A stretch of 62,944 bases of DNA, from positions 1 to 62,944 of the forward strand of contig JACPRD010000211.1 in the NCBI GenBank assembly GCA_016190145.1. The letters are read 5' to 3'. This DNA comes from Planctomycetota bacterium (GTDB lineage Bacteria; Planctomycetota; MHYJ01; WSZJ01). Shown here piece after piece: positions 28,786 through 37,190 of this stretch (positions within the stretch are counted from its first letter, which is position 1; every line of letters starts with the position of its first letter). Below the pieces are notes generated by a model that searched no databases, was not told the origin of the DNA, and saw nothing but the letters and a program-made list of their open reading frames with translations. A program made the translations under genes and the position numbers.

Positions 28786-29547
28786 ATGAGCTGTCAATGG
28801 GGTCGGCTGAACGTGCTCGTGGCGTTGACGGCGTTCTTGATGTGGGGGTGCGGAAAACCTCCCGAGGATCCTGTCACCAGCGAACCCGCTGTTGGGGGGC
28901 AGGCGCAGGCGGCGGAGGGGCCGGGAATTCTCGAGGGGCGAGTCCGCCTGCAGGGCCCTGTGCCCGCTCCGCGCGTCGTGGACGCGAACAAGGATGTCGA
29001 ACATTGCGGATCCGCTTCGGGCGAAGTTCAACTCGTGGTGCCGGGAGCGGATGGAGCCCTGGCCGGGGTCGCCGTTGAGATCTTGAGGCCCAGACCCCCG
29101 GCCGACTGGGTGAAAGGGAACGCCTCCCGCGTGTTCGAAATTCGCCAGTCCGGTTGCGTGTTTCAGCCTCCGTTCCAGGTGGTGCCCGACGGATCGACCG
29201 TGAAGGTCTACAACGAGGATCCGGTCCTGCACAATGTCAATACGGGTGATTGGAACGCGGCACAGCCGGCCGGAAGCAAGCCCATAGAGAACGTCATCCG
29301 ATTCGGGGGCCGGTCGCTGGTTCGAGTCAACTGCAATGTGCACAGCTGGATGGAGTGCTGGGTCTACGTGGCCCGCTCGCCATTTTACGCCGTGACCACC
29401 GCGGACGGACGGTTTCAGATCCGTGACGTCCCGTCGGGAACCTACCAGGCCGTAGCGACACACCCGGTCCTCGGCGCCCAATCGGTCGAGGTCGTCATCC
29501 AGTCGGGGAAGGCCGTTGAACAGGAATTCGTCCTCCGCAAGAAATAG
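28786..29547 (+). CDS. Type-1 copper (cupredoxin-like) lipoprotein, copy 2
   Basis: 253 aa, a divergent paralogue of the preceding gene. The lipobox is MWGC (C22). The same ligand arrangement is kept: H149 (DPVLHNVNTGDW), C183, H186 and M189 (RVNCNVHSWMECW), followed by the same C-terminal beta-sandwich (DGRFQIRDVPSGTYQAVATH). The spacing C-x2-H-x2-M is identical in both copies. Tandem duplication with clear sequence divergence suggests that each copy serves a different partner, for example one for each peroxidase. Confidence 0.77.
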   Translation: MSCQWGRLNVLVALTAFLMWGCGKPPEDPVTSEPAVGGQAQAAEGPGILEGRVRLQGPVPAPRVVDANKDVEHCGSASGEVQLVVPGADGALAGVAVEILRPRPPADWVKGNASRVFEIRQSGCVFQPPFQVVPDGSTVKVYNEDPVLHNVNTGDWNAAQPAGSKPIENVIRFGGRSLVRVNCNVHSWMECWVYVARSPFYAVTTADGRFQIRDVPSGTYQAVATHPVLGAQSVEVVIQSGKAVEQEFVLRKK

Positions 29548-29557
29548 GAGATCGCCC

Positions 29558-30700
29558 ATGCCGTCTTTCCTGAAATCCGCCTGCATCGGGAAATCATCCG
29601 CGGGCGTCATCCTGGCCGTCGGCATCGCCCTGGCTGGCGGGCCGGGAGCCTTGATGGGCGATCCGGGGGCGGGCACCCGGCCGCTGGCTCCTCTGCCGAA
29701 GGCCGCCGGGAGATCTGATCCGGGCCAGGTCGCCCTCGGCAGACTCCTGTTCCGCGACGGAAGACTGTCGGGAGACGGCTCGATAAGCTGCGCGACCTGC
29801 CACGATCCGGCTCGCGGATTCGCCGACGGGCTCCCCTTGTCCAAGGGGTATCCGGGCGCCCTCTACTTCCGCAATACACCGACGGTACTGAATGCGGCTC
29901 ATGGAAGAGCGCTCTACTGGGACGGGCGTCTGCCATCATCGGATCTCCCGACCCTCGTGCGGGATCATCTGTCGGAAGCACACTTCATGCAGGCAGATGG
30001 GCGACTCCTGATCGAGCGCCTCAAACAGATGCCGGTCTACGTCCGAGCGTTCCGCGAAGCATTCGGTGGTGAGCCCACTTACGGCCGCATCCTCGACTCC
30101 GTCGCCGCGTATCTTCAGACCCTGCAGTCCCGGGACGTTCCCTTCGATCTCTACCTGCAGGGCGAGGAGGACGCGATCACGCCGGCGGCCAGAAGGGGTC
30201 TCGAGGTCTTTCGCGGCAAGGCAGGGTGCGTGGCGTGCCACGACGGCCCCATGCTCTCGGATGGAGAGCTGCACAACCTGGGACTGCCCCGCAGCCCGCA
30301 GATCTTCGATTCTCCCGAGCGCTCCGTGACCTTCCGCAGGTTTCTGAAGACCCTTGGAGTGGAACGGTACGACACGCTCCGCGAGGACATCGGCGCCGAG
30401 GCGGTGACGAAACTCGACAGCGACAGGGGCTGCTTCCGCACGCCTACCCTGCGGGAGGTGTCCCGCACGGCGCCCTACATGCACGACGGCTCCATCGCTA
30501 CCCTCGAGGCAGTCGTTGAATTCTACGATCGCGGAGGAGGAGATGGAGTCGGAAAGGACGCCGGACTCCGTCCTCTGGGCCTCACGCCGCCCGAGAAGGA
30601 AGATCTCGTCGAATTCCTCCGGACTCTCAGCGGCGCCGTGTTCGAGACGGAACCCGTAGAACTGCCTGCCTACGAGATCCTTCCGCTGGGGGAGAGATAG
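29558..30700 (+). CDS. Dihaem cytochrome c peroxidase, IdrP/CcpA/MauG family, copy 1
   Basis: 380 aa with an N-terminal signal (about 1-30). Two haem c sites are present: C78-x2-C81-H82 (SCATCHDP) and C224-x2-C227-H228 (GCVACHDG). The family segment GFADGLPLSKGYPG and the C-terminal APYMHDGSIATLEAVVEFY are typical of bacterial dihaem peroxidases. It is immediately followed (2 bp) by a second peroxidase and then the Rieske/molybdenum subunits. In known iodate reducers a pair of such peroxidases (IdrP1, IdrP2) accompanies IdrAB and is thought to remove peroxide generated during iodate reduction. AGGAG precedes the ATG by seven bases. Confidence 0.88.
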   Translation: MPSFLKSACIGKSSAGVILAVGIALAGGPGALMGDPGAGTRPLAPLPKAAGRSDPGQVALGRLLFRDGRLSGDGSISCATCHDPARGFADGLPLSKGYPGALYFRNTPTVLNAAHGRALYWDGRLPSSDLPTLVRDHLSEAHFMQADGRLLIERLKQMPVYVRAFREAFGGEPTYGRILDSVAAYLQTLQSRDVPFDLYLQGEEDAITPAARRGLEVFRGKAGCVACHDGPMLSDGELHNLGLPRSPQIFDSPERSVTFRRFLKTLGVERYDTLREDIGAEAVTKLDSDRGCFRTPTLREVSRTAPYMHDGSIATLEAVVEFYDRGGGDGVGKDAGLRPLGLTPPEKEDLVEFLRTLSGAVFETEPVELPAYEILPLGER

Positions 30701-30702
30701 CC

Positions 30703-31938
30703 ATGAACACGCCCGCACCGCGCATCTGGACGACCGCGGCTTCTGCTATGGCGGTCATTGTCGCCACGGCTCTCGTCGTCCGGCATTCGCTCGACAACGC
30801 GGCCTCGCCGACATCCGCCGCGCCAGAAGCGGCGGCAGTGACAGCGGGCGACGGAGACTCTTTCGCCAAGCGACGCGCCGGATTCCCTCCGCTCGCGGCG
30901 CTGCCGAAACTGGCCGTGCCGGCTGACAATCCGCTCAATCCGGCCAAGATTGAGCTTGGACGCTTCCTGTTCTTCGATGATCGCCTGTCCGGGGACATTT
31001 CCACAAGCTGCGCTTCCTGTCATGACCCCCGACTTGGCTGGGGCGACGGAAACGCTCTGTCGCGTGGATACCCGGGGACGCAGCACTGGAGGAACTCTCA
31101 AACCGTCGTCAATAGCGCCTTCTACGCCAAGCTCTTCTGGGCCGGCGAAAGCACAAGCCTGGAGAAGCAAGCCGACAGCGCCATCACCGGGAATCTGGCC
31201 GGCAATGGCGATCCGGAGATGATCGAGGAACGTCTGGCACAGGTCCCGGCGTACGTGACGCTCTTCAAGGAGGCTTTTGGTGCCGATCGGCCTACCTATC
31301 TCCTCGTACTGAAGGCGATCGCTTCCTTCGAGCGGGCGTCAACGCTCTCCCTGGACAGTCCCTTTGATCGATACATGAGCGGCGATCAAACAGCGCTGTC
31401 CGAATCCGATCTGCGCGGCAAGGCGGTATTCGAGGGAAAGGCCGGCTGCATCCAGTGCCATAACGGCGCCCTCGCGTCCGATGAGGGCTTTCACAATACC
31501 GGAGTTCCCGAAAATCCTCTCTTCCGACGGGATCCACAGCGGCAGATCGCGCTGCGATTCCAGTTCTACACCCGCGGGGTGCCTGAAGAAACCTACCAGA
31601 ACGCCGTCGGAGACCTGGGGCTGTACTTCACGACGAAGCGTGAGGCGGACAGAGGCAAGTTCCGTACGCCGCAGCTCCGTTATCTGAAGTACTCGGCCCC
31701 TTACATGCACAACGGCGTTTTCGCGACGCTTGAAGAAGTGGTCGATTTCTACGATCTCGGTGGCGGCCATGGCCCCGGAAAGAGCCCGCTTCTCAGACCT
31801 CTGGGCCTGACGGCTTCCGAGAAAACCGATTTGCTCGCCTTCCTCGAAAGCATGAGCGGCAGCGAAGTCGCGATGGATCCACCGCGAATTCCGCCCTACG
31901 CGGCAACGGTCGAAGCCACCGATGGAGAGGGAAAATGA
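30703..31938 (+). CDS. Dihaem cytochrome c peroxidase, IdrP/CcpA/MauG family, copy 2
   Basis: 411 aa. The N-terminal signal-anchor spans about 10-28. Haem motifs are C103-x2-C106-H107 (SCASCHDP) and C249-x2-C252-H253 (GCIQCHNG). Family blocks LGWGDGNALSRGYPG and APYMHNGVFATLEEVVDFY are present. It is a paralogue of the preceding gene but clearly divergent. Its stop overlaps the Rieske gene start (ATGA), tying the peroxidase pair physically to the molybdenum enzyme. This linkage is the main argument for an iodate-reductase-like rather than a plain arsenite oxidase operon. Confidence 0.88.
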   Translation: MNTPAPRIWTTAASAMAVIVATALVVRHSLDNAASPTSAAPEAAAVTAGDGDSFAKRRAGFPPLAALPKLAVPADNPLNPAKIELGRFLFFDDRLSGDISTSCASCHDPRLGWGDGNALSRGYPGTQHWRNSQTVVNSAFYAKLFWAGESTSLEKQADSAITGNLAGNGDPEMIEERLAQVPAYVTLFKEAFGADRPTYLLVLKAIASFERASTLSLDSPFDRYMSGDQTALSESDLRGKAVFEGKAGCIQCHNGALASDEGFHNTGVPENPLFRRDPQRQIALRFQFYTRGVPEETYQNAVGDLGLYFTTKREADRGKFRTPQLRYLKYSAPYMHNGVFATLEEVVDFYDLGGGHGPGKSPLLRPLGLTASEKTDLLAFLESMSGSEVAMDPPRIPPYAATVEATDGEGK

Positions 31939-32522
31939 CTGCGAACAGCCCGGCAAGGACAGTCGCGAACGTCAACGATGACTCCTCGTGCCTCACCCGG
32001 CGCCACTTCATGCTCGTCGGCGGAATTGGAGCGGTGACTGTGCTGCTGGGAGACCTGTTCGGAAATCGGGCTTTCGCCGAGGAGGGCAAGCGGGTCGGCC
32101 GGTTCGCCGCGTATCCGAAAAAGCGGATCATTGCGATGTCGAAGTTGACCGCGGACCAGCCGGCGGACTTCCTCTATCCCGATGACGGGCCGCATTCGAC
32201 GTGCAGGTTGTACCGGTTGGGCACTCCGGCCAGCGGCGGCGTGGGTCCAGGGCAGGACGTCGTGGGATTCAACACGTTGTGCACTCATATGGGCGGGACG
32301 CTCGCGGGATCCTACGACCGGGTGAACCGGGTCGCCGGTCCGTGCCCGATTCATCTCACGACTTTTGACCTGACACGGCACGGGATGGTGGTCGCCGGCC
32401 ATGCGACTCAGTGTCTGCCGCAGGTGATCCTCGAGTTGGATGGGGAGGACGTGTACGCGATCGGAATCCTCGGCCTGATCTACGGGTACCCGGGAAACCT
32501 GACTTTCCTCAGGGGGAGGTGA
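31935..32522 (+). CDS. Rieske [2Fe-2S] small subunit of AioB/IdrB type
   Basis: 195 aa. A Tat signal is evident (R22-R23-x-F in TRRHFMLVGG, cleaved near AFA-EE). The Rieske ligands are C116/H118 (CTHMGG) and C137/H140 (CPIHLTTFD). The two extra cysteines that form a disulfide in bc1-type Rieske proteins are absent. Length, motif context and position directly before the large subunit match the small subunit of arsenite oxidase and iodate reductase. The Tat signal would carry the folded large subunit across the membrane, since that subunit has none of its own. Confidence 0.9.
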   Translation: MTANSPARTVANVNDDSSCLTRRHFMLVGGIGAVTVLLGDLFGNRAFAEEGKRVGRFAAYPKKRIIAMSKLTADQPADFLYPDDGPHSTCRLYRLGTPASGGVGPGQDVVGFNTLCTHMGGTLAGSYDRVNRVAGPCPIHLTTFDLTRHGMVVAGHATQCLPQVILELDGEDVYAIGILGLIYGYPGNLTFLRGR

Positions 32523-32525
32523 GAA

Positions 32526-35237
32526 ATGGGGTCCGACTACGAACGGAAAGACCGTGTTTCTCTCCCGCCGAAGGACGCGAGAGTGTTCACCACCGCCTGC
32601 GACTACTGCATCGTGGGCTGCGGGTACAAGGCCTACGTCTGGCCCGAGGGAACCGAGGGAGGGCCGCGGGCGGGCGAAAACGCGCTGGGGACGGAGTACC
32701 CGGCTCCACCGCTTTCCGGCCGCTCCGTCAGTCCGAATCAGCACGCCCATTGCCTCGTCGGCGGCGTGAAGCACAATGTCGTCGTGATCCCGGACGGGGA
32801 CGCATCCGTCGTGAATCGAGGCGGAAATCATTCGATTCGCGGAGGCTGCATCGCGCAGAAAGTCTACAACCCCGAAGGTCCGACGCGGGACCGCCTGAAG
32901 CAGCCGATGATGCGGGTGAACGGCAGCCTCGTCCCCGTGTCGTGGGATCTGGCCTTCGACGTCATGGCCGACGTCAGCCGTCACGTCATCGCCAAGTACG
33001 GCGAGGGATCCTGGGCGATGAAGACGTTTTCCTACCACTACTTCGAGAACACGTACGCGATATCAAAACTGGCGTTCGAATCGATTCAGACGCCCGCGTT
33101 TTCGGAGCACGACAAACCCGGGCCGGGGAACGATACGGCCGGCGTGGACGACGCCGGTCTCATCACGTTCAGCGCCTGCAATGAGGACTGGTCGCTCGCC
33201 GATGTGATCTTCATTTCGGGGACCGATCCCTTCGAAACCAAGACGGTGCTGTTCACCGAGTGGATGATGAAGGGGTACCCGAACAAGATCATCATGGTTC
33301 TGCCGCGCAAGTCTACCGGAGCCGCGTGGGCCGAGAAAACGGGCGGACTCTTCCTCCAGATCATTCCCGGAACGGACGCGATCCTGCACATGGCCCTGGC
33401 GCGGATCGTGATCGAGAACGGATGGGTGGATCAGGAGTTCATCGACCGGTGGGTGGCGAATCGGTGGGAGATTGATTCCGGCTTCGGCCGCGGGACTCGA
33501 AACACGCCGTGGCAGTGGCGCACGACCTGGGGAAAGCTGGGCGTGACGTTTGCGGAGTACAGGGAGTGGATTCTCAAGAACCCGGATGCCGAACCTTCGA
33601 AAGCGGCGCAGATCACGGGGATTCCCGAGGAGAAGATCCGCGCCGCTGCTGCGATGATCGCGAAGCCGGTCGAGGGTGTCCGACCGAAGACATCGTTCGC
33701 GCTCGAGAAGGGGAACTACTGGAGCAACAACTACCTGAACACGGCGTCGTTCGCCTCGCTCGGGCTGATTTGCGGTGCGGGCAACCGGTCCGGTCAGGTC
33801 ATTTCGCGTCTGGGCGGTCACCAGCGGGGATGGTATGGCGCCGCGTCGTACCCGCGGAATCTCTCCCCGAACAAGTACCCGGGCCGCCGGCGTCAGGAGA
33901 TCGACCTGGACAACTGGGTTGAAGCCGGGCACGTGCGGTTCGCCTGGGTTATCGGCACGACCTGGTGCCAGGCGATGGCGGCGAGCCAGGAGTTGGCCGC
34001 GACATTTCGCAGGGCAACTCGAGGCATGTCCCCACAGATCCCTCGGGCCGAAAGGCAGGCTGCCGTCGAGGCCCTGAAGGCTCGCGTGGACGCCGGGGGG
34101 ATGATGGTCGTGCACCAGGACATCTACCTGAGAAGCCCCATGGGTGGCGAGTTCGCAGACCTCGTTCTGCCGGCGGCAGGTTGGGGCGAAGACGACCTGA
34201 CGCGCTGCAACGGGGAGCGCCGCCTCCGTCTGTACTCGAAATTCTGCGATCCGCCCGCGGAGGCGAAGCCCGACTGGTGGATCATCTCCCGGTTCGCGCA
34301 GCGCATGGGGTTCCGCGATTACGACTGGAACGACTCCAACGATGTCTTCGAACAGGCTGCCCGTTTCGGTCGTGGCGGCGTCCTGAATTACCACCCGCTG
34401 GTGGGTTACGCACGGAAGCTCGGCATGAAGGGACACGACCTCCTGCGCGCGATGGGAACACGAGGGATCCAGACGCCCATCCGATACAGGTCGGCGATCT
34501 CCGAACCGCGCGAGTATCTCGACTACGCCGGTTCCTGGACCGACCCCCGCGTCCCGGGCGGGATCGTGGGCACCAAGCGTCTGCATGACTCGGAAATCGA
34601 CCCCGGGGACCCGGTCGGACCTACCGTTCACCAACCCTGGCTCACCGCCTTCAACACGCATTCGGGCAAAGCCATTCTCCACAGGTCGCCTTGGGAACTC
34701 TTCTCGGATTTCTACGCCCGCATCGCACCCAAGGAGGGCGAATTCTGGGTCACGACGGGACGCATCAACGAGGTCTGGCAGAGCGGATTCGACGACAGCA
34801 GGCGCCCCTATATCATGGAGAGGTGGCCCGAGCAGTGGATCGAAATCCATCCTGACGATGCTGGTCCGCTGGGCGTTGAGAGCGGTGATCGACTTCGGGT
34901 GGAGAACGACGACGTGCTGATTCAAACGGCGGGATTCGTCGGCATCGAGAGCGAGGATCTGAGCTTCACGGCTCTGGACAAGGCGGGGCGCATCCGTGTG
35001 GGACGGGGGGCCTTCGAGGGGGTCGCGATCGTGACCGACGCGGTTCGCCGCGGACTCCTGTTCACGAATTTTCTCGACGCCGGTTCGCCGGCGAACAGCG
35101 TGGTCCACCGCGTTCCGGATCCCCTTACGCTGAGATACCGGTTCAAGCTCGGAAAGGGACGGGTGCGCCGACTCGGGGAATCGCCGTTCAAGAAGGATCT
35201 CGACCAGATGAGTTTTGCCCCGAGGACGATCATCTGA
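32526..35237 (+). CDS. Molybdopterin catalytic subunit of AioA/IdrA type
   Basis: 903 aa, longer than arsenite oxidases of about 825 aa. The N-terminus (LPPKDARVFTTACDYC) is typical of the family. C25-x2-C28-x3-C32 with S103 (GNHSIRGG) instead of a fourth cysteine indicates the [3Fe-4S] cluster of this family. No signal peptide is present. Against the arsenite-site residues of Alcaligenes faecalis AioA (His195, Glu203, Arg419, His423), this protein has H195, D203, R428 and H432 (SRLGGHQRGW), so the Glu is replaced by Asp. With two upstream dihaem peroxidases, iodate reductase (IdrA) is my preferred call; arsenite oxidase remains possible, supported by arsenic genes 6 kb away. GGGGAGG precedes the ATG. 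Confidence 0.85.
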   Translation: MGSDYERKDRVSLPPKDARVFTTACDYCIVGCGYKAYVWPEGTEGGPRAGENALGTEYPAPPLSGRSVSPNQHAHCLVGGVKHNVVVIPDGDASVVNRGGNHSIRGGCIAQKVYNPEGPTRDRLKQPMMRVNGSLVPVSWDLAFDVMADVSRHVIAKYGEGSWAMKTFSYHYFENTYAISKLAFESIQTPAFSEHDKPGPGNDTAGVDDAGLITFSACNEDWSLADVIFISGTDPFETKTVLFTEWMMKGYPNKIIMVLPRKSTGAAWAEKTGGLFLQIIPGTDAILHMALARIVIENGWVDQEFIDRWVANRWEIDSGFGRGTRNTPWQWRTTWGKLGVTFAEYREWILKNPDAEPSKAAQITGIPEEKIRAAAAMIAKPVEGVRPKTSFALEKGNYWSNNYLNTASFASLGLICGAGNRSGQVISRLGGHQRGWYGAASYPRNLSPNKYPGRRRQEIDLDNWVEAGHVRFAWVIGTTWCQAMAASQELAATFRRATRGMSPQIPRAERQAAVEALKARVDAGGMMVVHQDIYLRSPMGGEFADLVLPAAGWGEDDLTRCNGERRLRLYSKFCDPPAEAKPDWWIISRFAQRMGFRDYDWNDSNDVFEQAARFGRGGVLNYHPLVGYARKLGMKGHDLLRAMGTRGIQTPIRYRSAISEPREYLDYAGSWTDPRVPGGIVGTKRLHDSEIDPGDPVGPTVHQPWLTAFNTHSGKAILHRSPWELFSDFYARIAPKEGEFWVTTGRINEVWQSGFDDSRRPYIMERWPEQWIEIHPDDAGPLGVESGDRLRVENDDVLIQTAGFVGIESEDLSFTALDKAGRIRVGRGAFEGVAIVTDAVRRGLLFTNFLDAGSPANSVVHRVPDPLTLRYRFKLGKGRVRRLGESPFKKDLDQMSFAPRTII

Positions 35238-35269
35238 CGGCCCGGCCTTCACCCGATAGGGAGGATGTC

Positions 35270-36121
35270 ATGCAGAGACATGGAGAAGGACTGCTGGTCT
35301 TCTCGTGCGTTGCGGCGACGCTGGCCTTGCTGGCGGGCCGGTGCTTCGTCGCCGCGGAGGAAGGGGACCGAAGATCTCCTCCCGGCATCGTGTCCTGGGA
35401 AACCGTGTCCGAAGCCAGGGTGCCGCGGACTCCCGGACTTGTCGCGCGCGGGCGGGCCGTATACGCAGCCCGATGTGCAGGCTGTCACGGCAGGAAAGGC
35501 GATGGCAAGGGGCCCGCATCGCTTTATCTGGAGACCGCCCCTCGAGATTTCACTTCCGGCACCTACAAATTCCGAACGACGTCTCAGGACGGCATGCCGG
35601 CCGATCTCGACCTGTTCCGGTCGATATCGACCGGTTTCCCGGCGTATGGAATGCCCTCGTTCCGATACCTCGCCGTCGAGGATCGTTGGGCGCTGGTCGA
35701 CCACCTCAAGAGTTTCTTTCCCAATTGGGAGAGAATCGGCGCCGGAGGCGAAGTCGCCGTCGGGGAGGAGCCGGCGGACGATCCTGAATCGCCTGAACGC
35801 GGCCGCAGGCTGTACCAGGAAAAATTCGACTGTGTTCAGTGTCACGGTCCTTTCGGTCGCGGAGACGGGCCGCGGGCCGCCGAACTGAAGGACCAGTGGG
35901 GCCGGCCTGTCCGGCCGCGCGATTTCACACTGGGCCCGATTTGGCGGAAGGCCGGCGCCAGCCGCCGTGACACGGTGCGGTTGCTGATCACGGGCCTGCC
36001 GGGAACGCCGATGCCGAGCCAGGTCGATCAACTCGCCGATCCGCGGGACCTCCAGGATCTCTGGGATGTCGCCCGGTATGTCGAGAGGCTGGAATCGGCC
36101 GAGACCGGCTCGGAGAAGTAG
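35270..36121 (+). CDS. Dihaem cytochrome c
   Basis: 283 aa with an N-terminal signal. Two class-I-like domains each carry a CxxCH: C69-x2-C72-H73 (RCAGCHGRKGDGKGP) and C188-x2-C191-H192 (DCVQCHGPFGRGDGP). Likely distal Met ligands are in AYGMPSF and TPMPSQV. The repeated C-x2-CHG-x3-GDG pattern suggests internal duplication. It follows the molybdenum subunit by 32 bp with a GGGAGG ribosome binding site and is probably the electron partner of the Rieske/molybdenum enzyme. It is the last gene of the sigma-54 operon. Confidence 0.87.
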   Translation: MQRHGEGLLVFSCVAATLALLAGRCFVAAEEGDRRSPPGIVSWETVSEARVPRTPGLVARGRAVYAARCAGCHGRKGDGKGPASLYLETAPRDFTSGTYKFRTTSQDGMPADLDLFRSISTGFPAYGMPSFRYLAVEDRWALVDHLKSFFPNWERIGAGGEVAVGEEPADDPESPERGRRLYQEKFDCVQCHGPFGRGDGPRAAELKDQWGRPVRPRDFTLGPIWRKAGASRRDTVRLLITGLPGTPMPSQVDQLADPRDLQDLWDVARYVERLESAETGSEK

Positions 36122-36274
36122 CGCAGGCGGCGCGGATCGCAGACCCTTGCCATTCCCGGAGTTCTCCGATTCGGCCGCCGCGGCGCGCCAGTCGCCGCAA
36201 CTTCCGCCAGATCCTCGGCAACCACCTGGCCCGGACCCGCCATCCCGGTCTTCCGAGGCCGTCTACGGACGCAA

Positions 36275-36305
36275 CCTTGAAGTCAGATTCAAGGAAGAGT
36301 ACTCT
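36275..36305 (+). promoter_or_regulatory. merR: MerR-gene promoter with operator-like palindrome
   Basis: CCTTGAA (36275-36281) and TTCAAGG (36288-36294) form a perfect dyad, overlapping a possible -35 (TTGAAG) with TACTCT 17 bp downstream. The MerR gene begins at 36312, so autoregulation is plausible. The TCAAGG half-site recurs in the promoter of the next gene, which supports both being MerR-bound. The rest of the 36122-36311 spacer is featureless. Confidence 0.5.
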
Positions 36306-36311
36306 GACCCC

Positions 36312-36758
36312 ATGGGTCCCTACACGATCGGCCAGCTCGCGCGCGCCGCCGGCGTCCCGACGTCCACGCTGCGCTACTACGAACGCTCGAAACTCCTCCG
36401 GCCGGACGGCCGCACGGGAGGGAACTACCGCGTGTATGGGGCGGCCGCCCTGGAGCGGCTCCGGTTCATCCGGGCCGCGCAGGCGAACGGGTTCACGCTC
36501 GACGACGTGTCGGCGCTTCTGGGATTCCGGGACGGCGCGACGGCCCGCTGCAAGGAAGTCCAGCGGCTCATCAGGGATCGCCTCGCGGATCTTCGGAAGC
36601 GGATGGAACAGATGCGCGAGGTCGAGTCGGTGCTGCGCTCGTCTCTGAGGATGTGCCGCCAGTTCGAGCGGACGGGGCGCTGCCAGGTCCTGGACAGCCT
36701 CGGGGAGGCCGCCAATCCCGCCGCTCGGAAGAAAGTCCGCCGGCGCCTCCCGGAATGA
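36312..36758 (+). CDS. merR: MerR-family mercury-responsive regulator
   Basis: 148 aa. The N-terminal winged helix is typical (YTIGQLARAAGVPTSTLRYY), followed by a dimerisation helix. The Hg(II)-binding cysteines of MerR are matched exactly in spacing: C80, C115 and C124, separated by 35 and 9 residues, as C82/C117/C126 in Tn501 MerR. That is strong evidence for Hg(II) rather than Cu, Zn or Pb sensing. It is followed by a promoter with the long spacer that MerR regulators untwist, and then by mercury-transport-like genes. Confidence 0.87.
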   Translation: MGPYTIGQLARAAGVPTSTLRYYERSKLLRPDGRTGGNYRVYGAAALERLRFIRAAQANGFTLDDVSALLGFRDGATARCKEVQRLIRDRLADLRKRMEQMREVESVLRSSLRMCRQFERTGRCQVLDSLGEAANPAARKKVRRRLPE

Positions 36759-36773
36759 TTTTCAGAATTCCAC

Positions 36774-36805
36774 TTGACCTTTCACTTGAGTTCAAGGTGT
36801 AGGCT
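36774..36805 (+). promoter_or_regulatory. MerR-type promoter with 20-bp spacer
   Basis: TTGACC (36774-36779) and TAGGCT (36800-36805) are separated by 20 bp, longer than a normal sigma-70 spacer and typical of MerR-activated promoters. Inside the spacer lies an imperfect dyad CACTTGA/TCAAGGTG. The next gene, encoding a Cys-rich exported protein, begins at 36885 after GGAGGA. Confidence 0.72.
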
Positions 36806-36884
36806 TATCTCCGGAGCGGTCGAGGAGTTCCGCCGGGGCGCCCCGGCGACCGAGACCCGAGAACCTGATTCCGGAGGACGCGTC

Positions 36885-37187
36885 ATGAAGAGGACAGCGA
36901 TGTGGACGGCGGCTGCCGTCCTGGTGCTGGCCGGCGGGTTGTTGGCATACCAGGTTGCGCTCGCGGGCGGCGAGCGGGCCGACTGTCCCGGGAAGATCCT
37001 CTGCCCGATCACGGGAGAGGAGGTCTGCAAGGACCAGTGCCCGCTGATCGATCCCGCCCGGCCGGACTGCCCCGGCAGGATCGAGTGCCCGCTGACGGGC
37101 GAACTCGTCTGCCGCGACCGGTGTCCGCTTCGATCGGACGAAGCGAAGGCGGACATCGTGCCGAATTGTTGCCAGGGGAGGGAATAG
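36885..37187 (+). CDS. Small exported Cys-rich protein, two CPG repeats
   Basis: 100 aa. The N-terminal signal or anchor spans about 5-27. The mature part has two near-identical units: DCPGKILCPITGEEVCKDQC and DCPGRIECPLTGELVCRDRC, each with four cysteines, then a final CC. No family is recognised. Being first behind a MerR-type promoter and 3 bp before the CopZ-MerT-MerP fusion, it is probably a periplasmic Hg(II) scavenger that fills the position MerP occupies in classical operons. The start is fixed by GGAGGA seven bases upstream and by the signal sequence. Confidence 0.75.
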   Translation: MKRTAMWTAAAVLVLAGGLLAYQVALAGGERADCPGKILCPITGEEVCKDQCPLIDPARPDCPGRIECPLTGELVCRDRCPLRSDEAKADIVPNCCQGRE

Positions 37188-37190
37188 ACC

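Noticed and set aside
31935-35237. Straight call of arsenite oxidase AioBA
   Set aside because: Kept only as an alternative: the Glu-to-Asp change in the pocket, the greater length and the linked pair of dihaem peroxidases favour an iodate-reductase-like enzyme.
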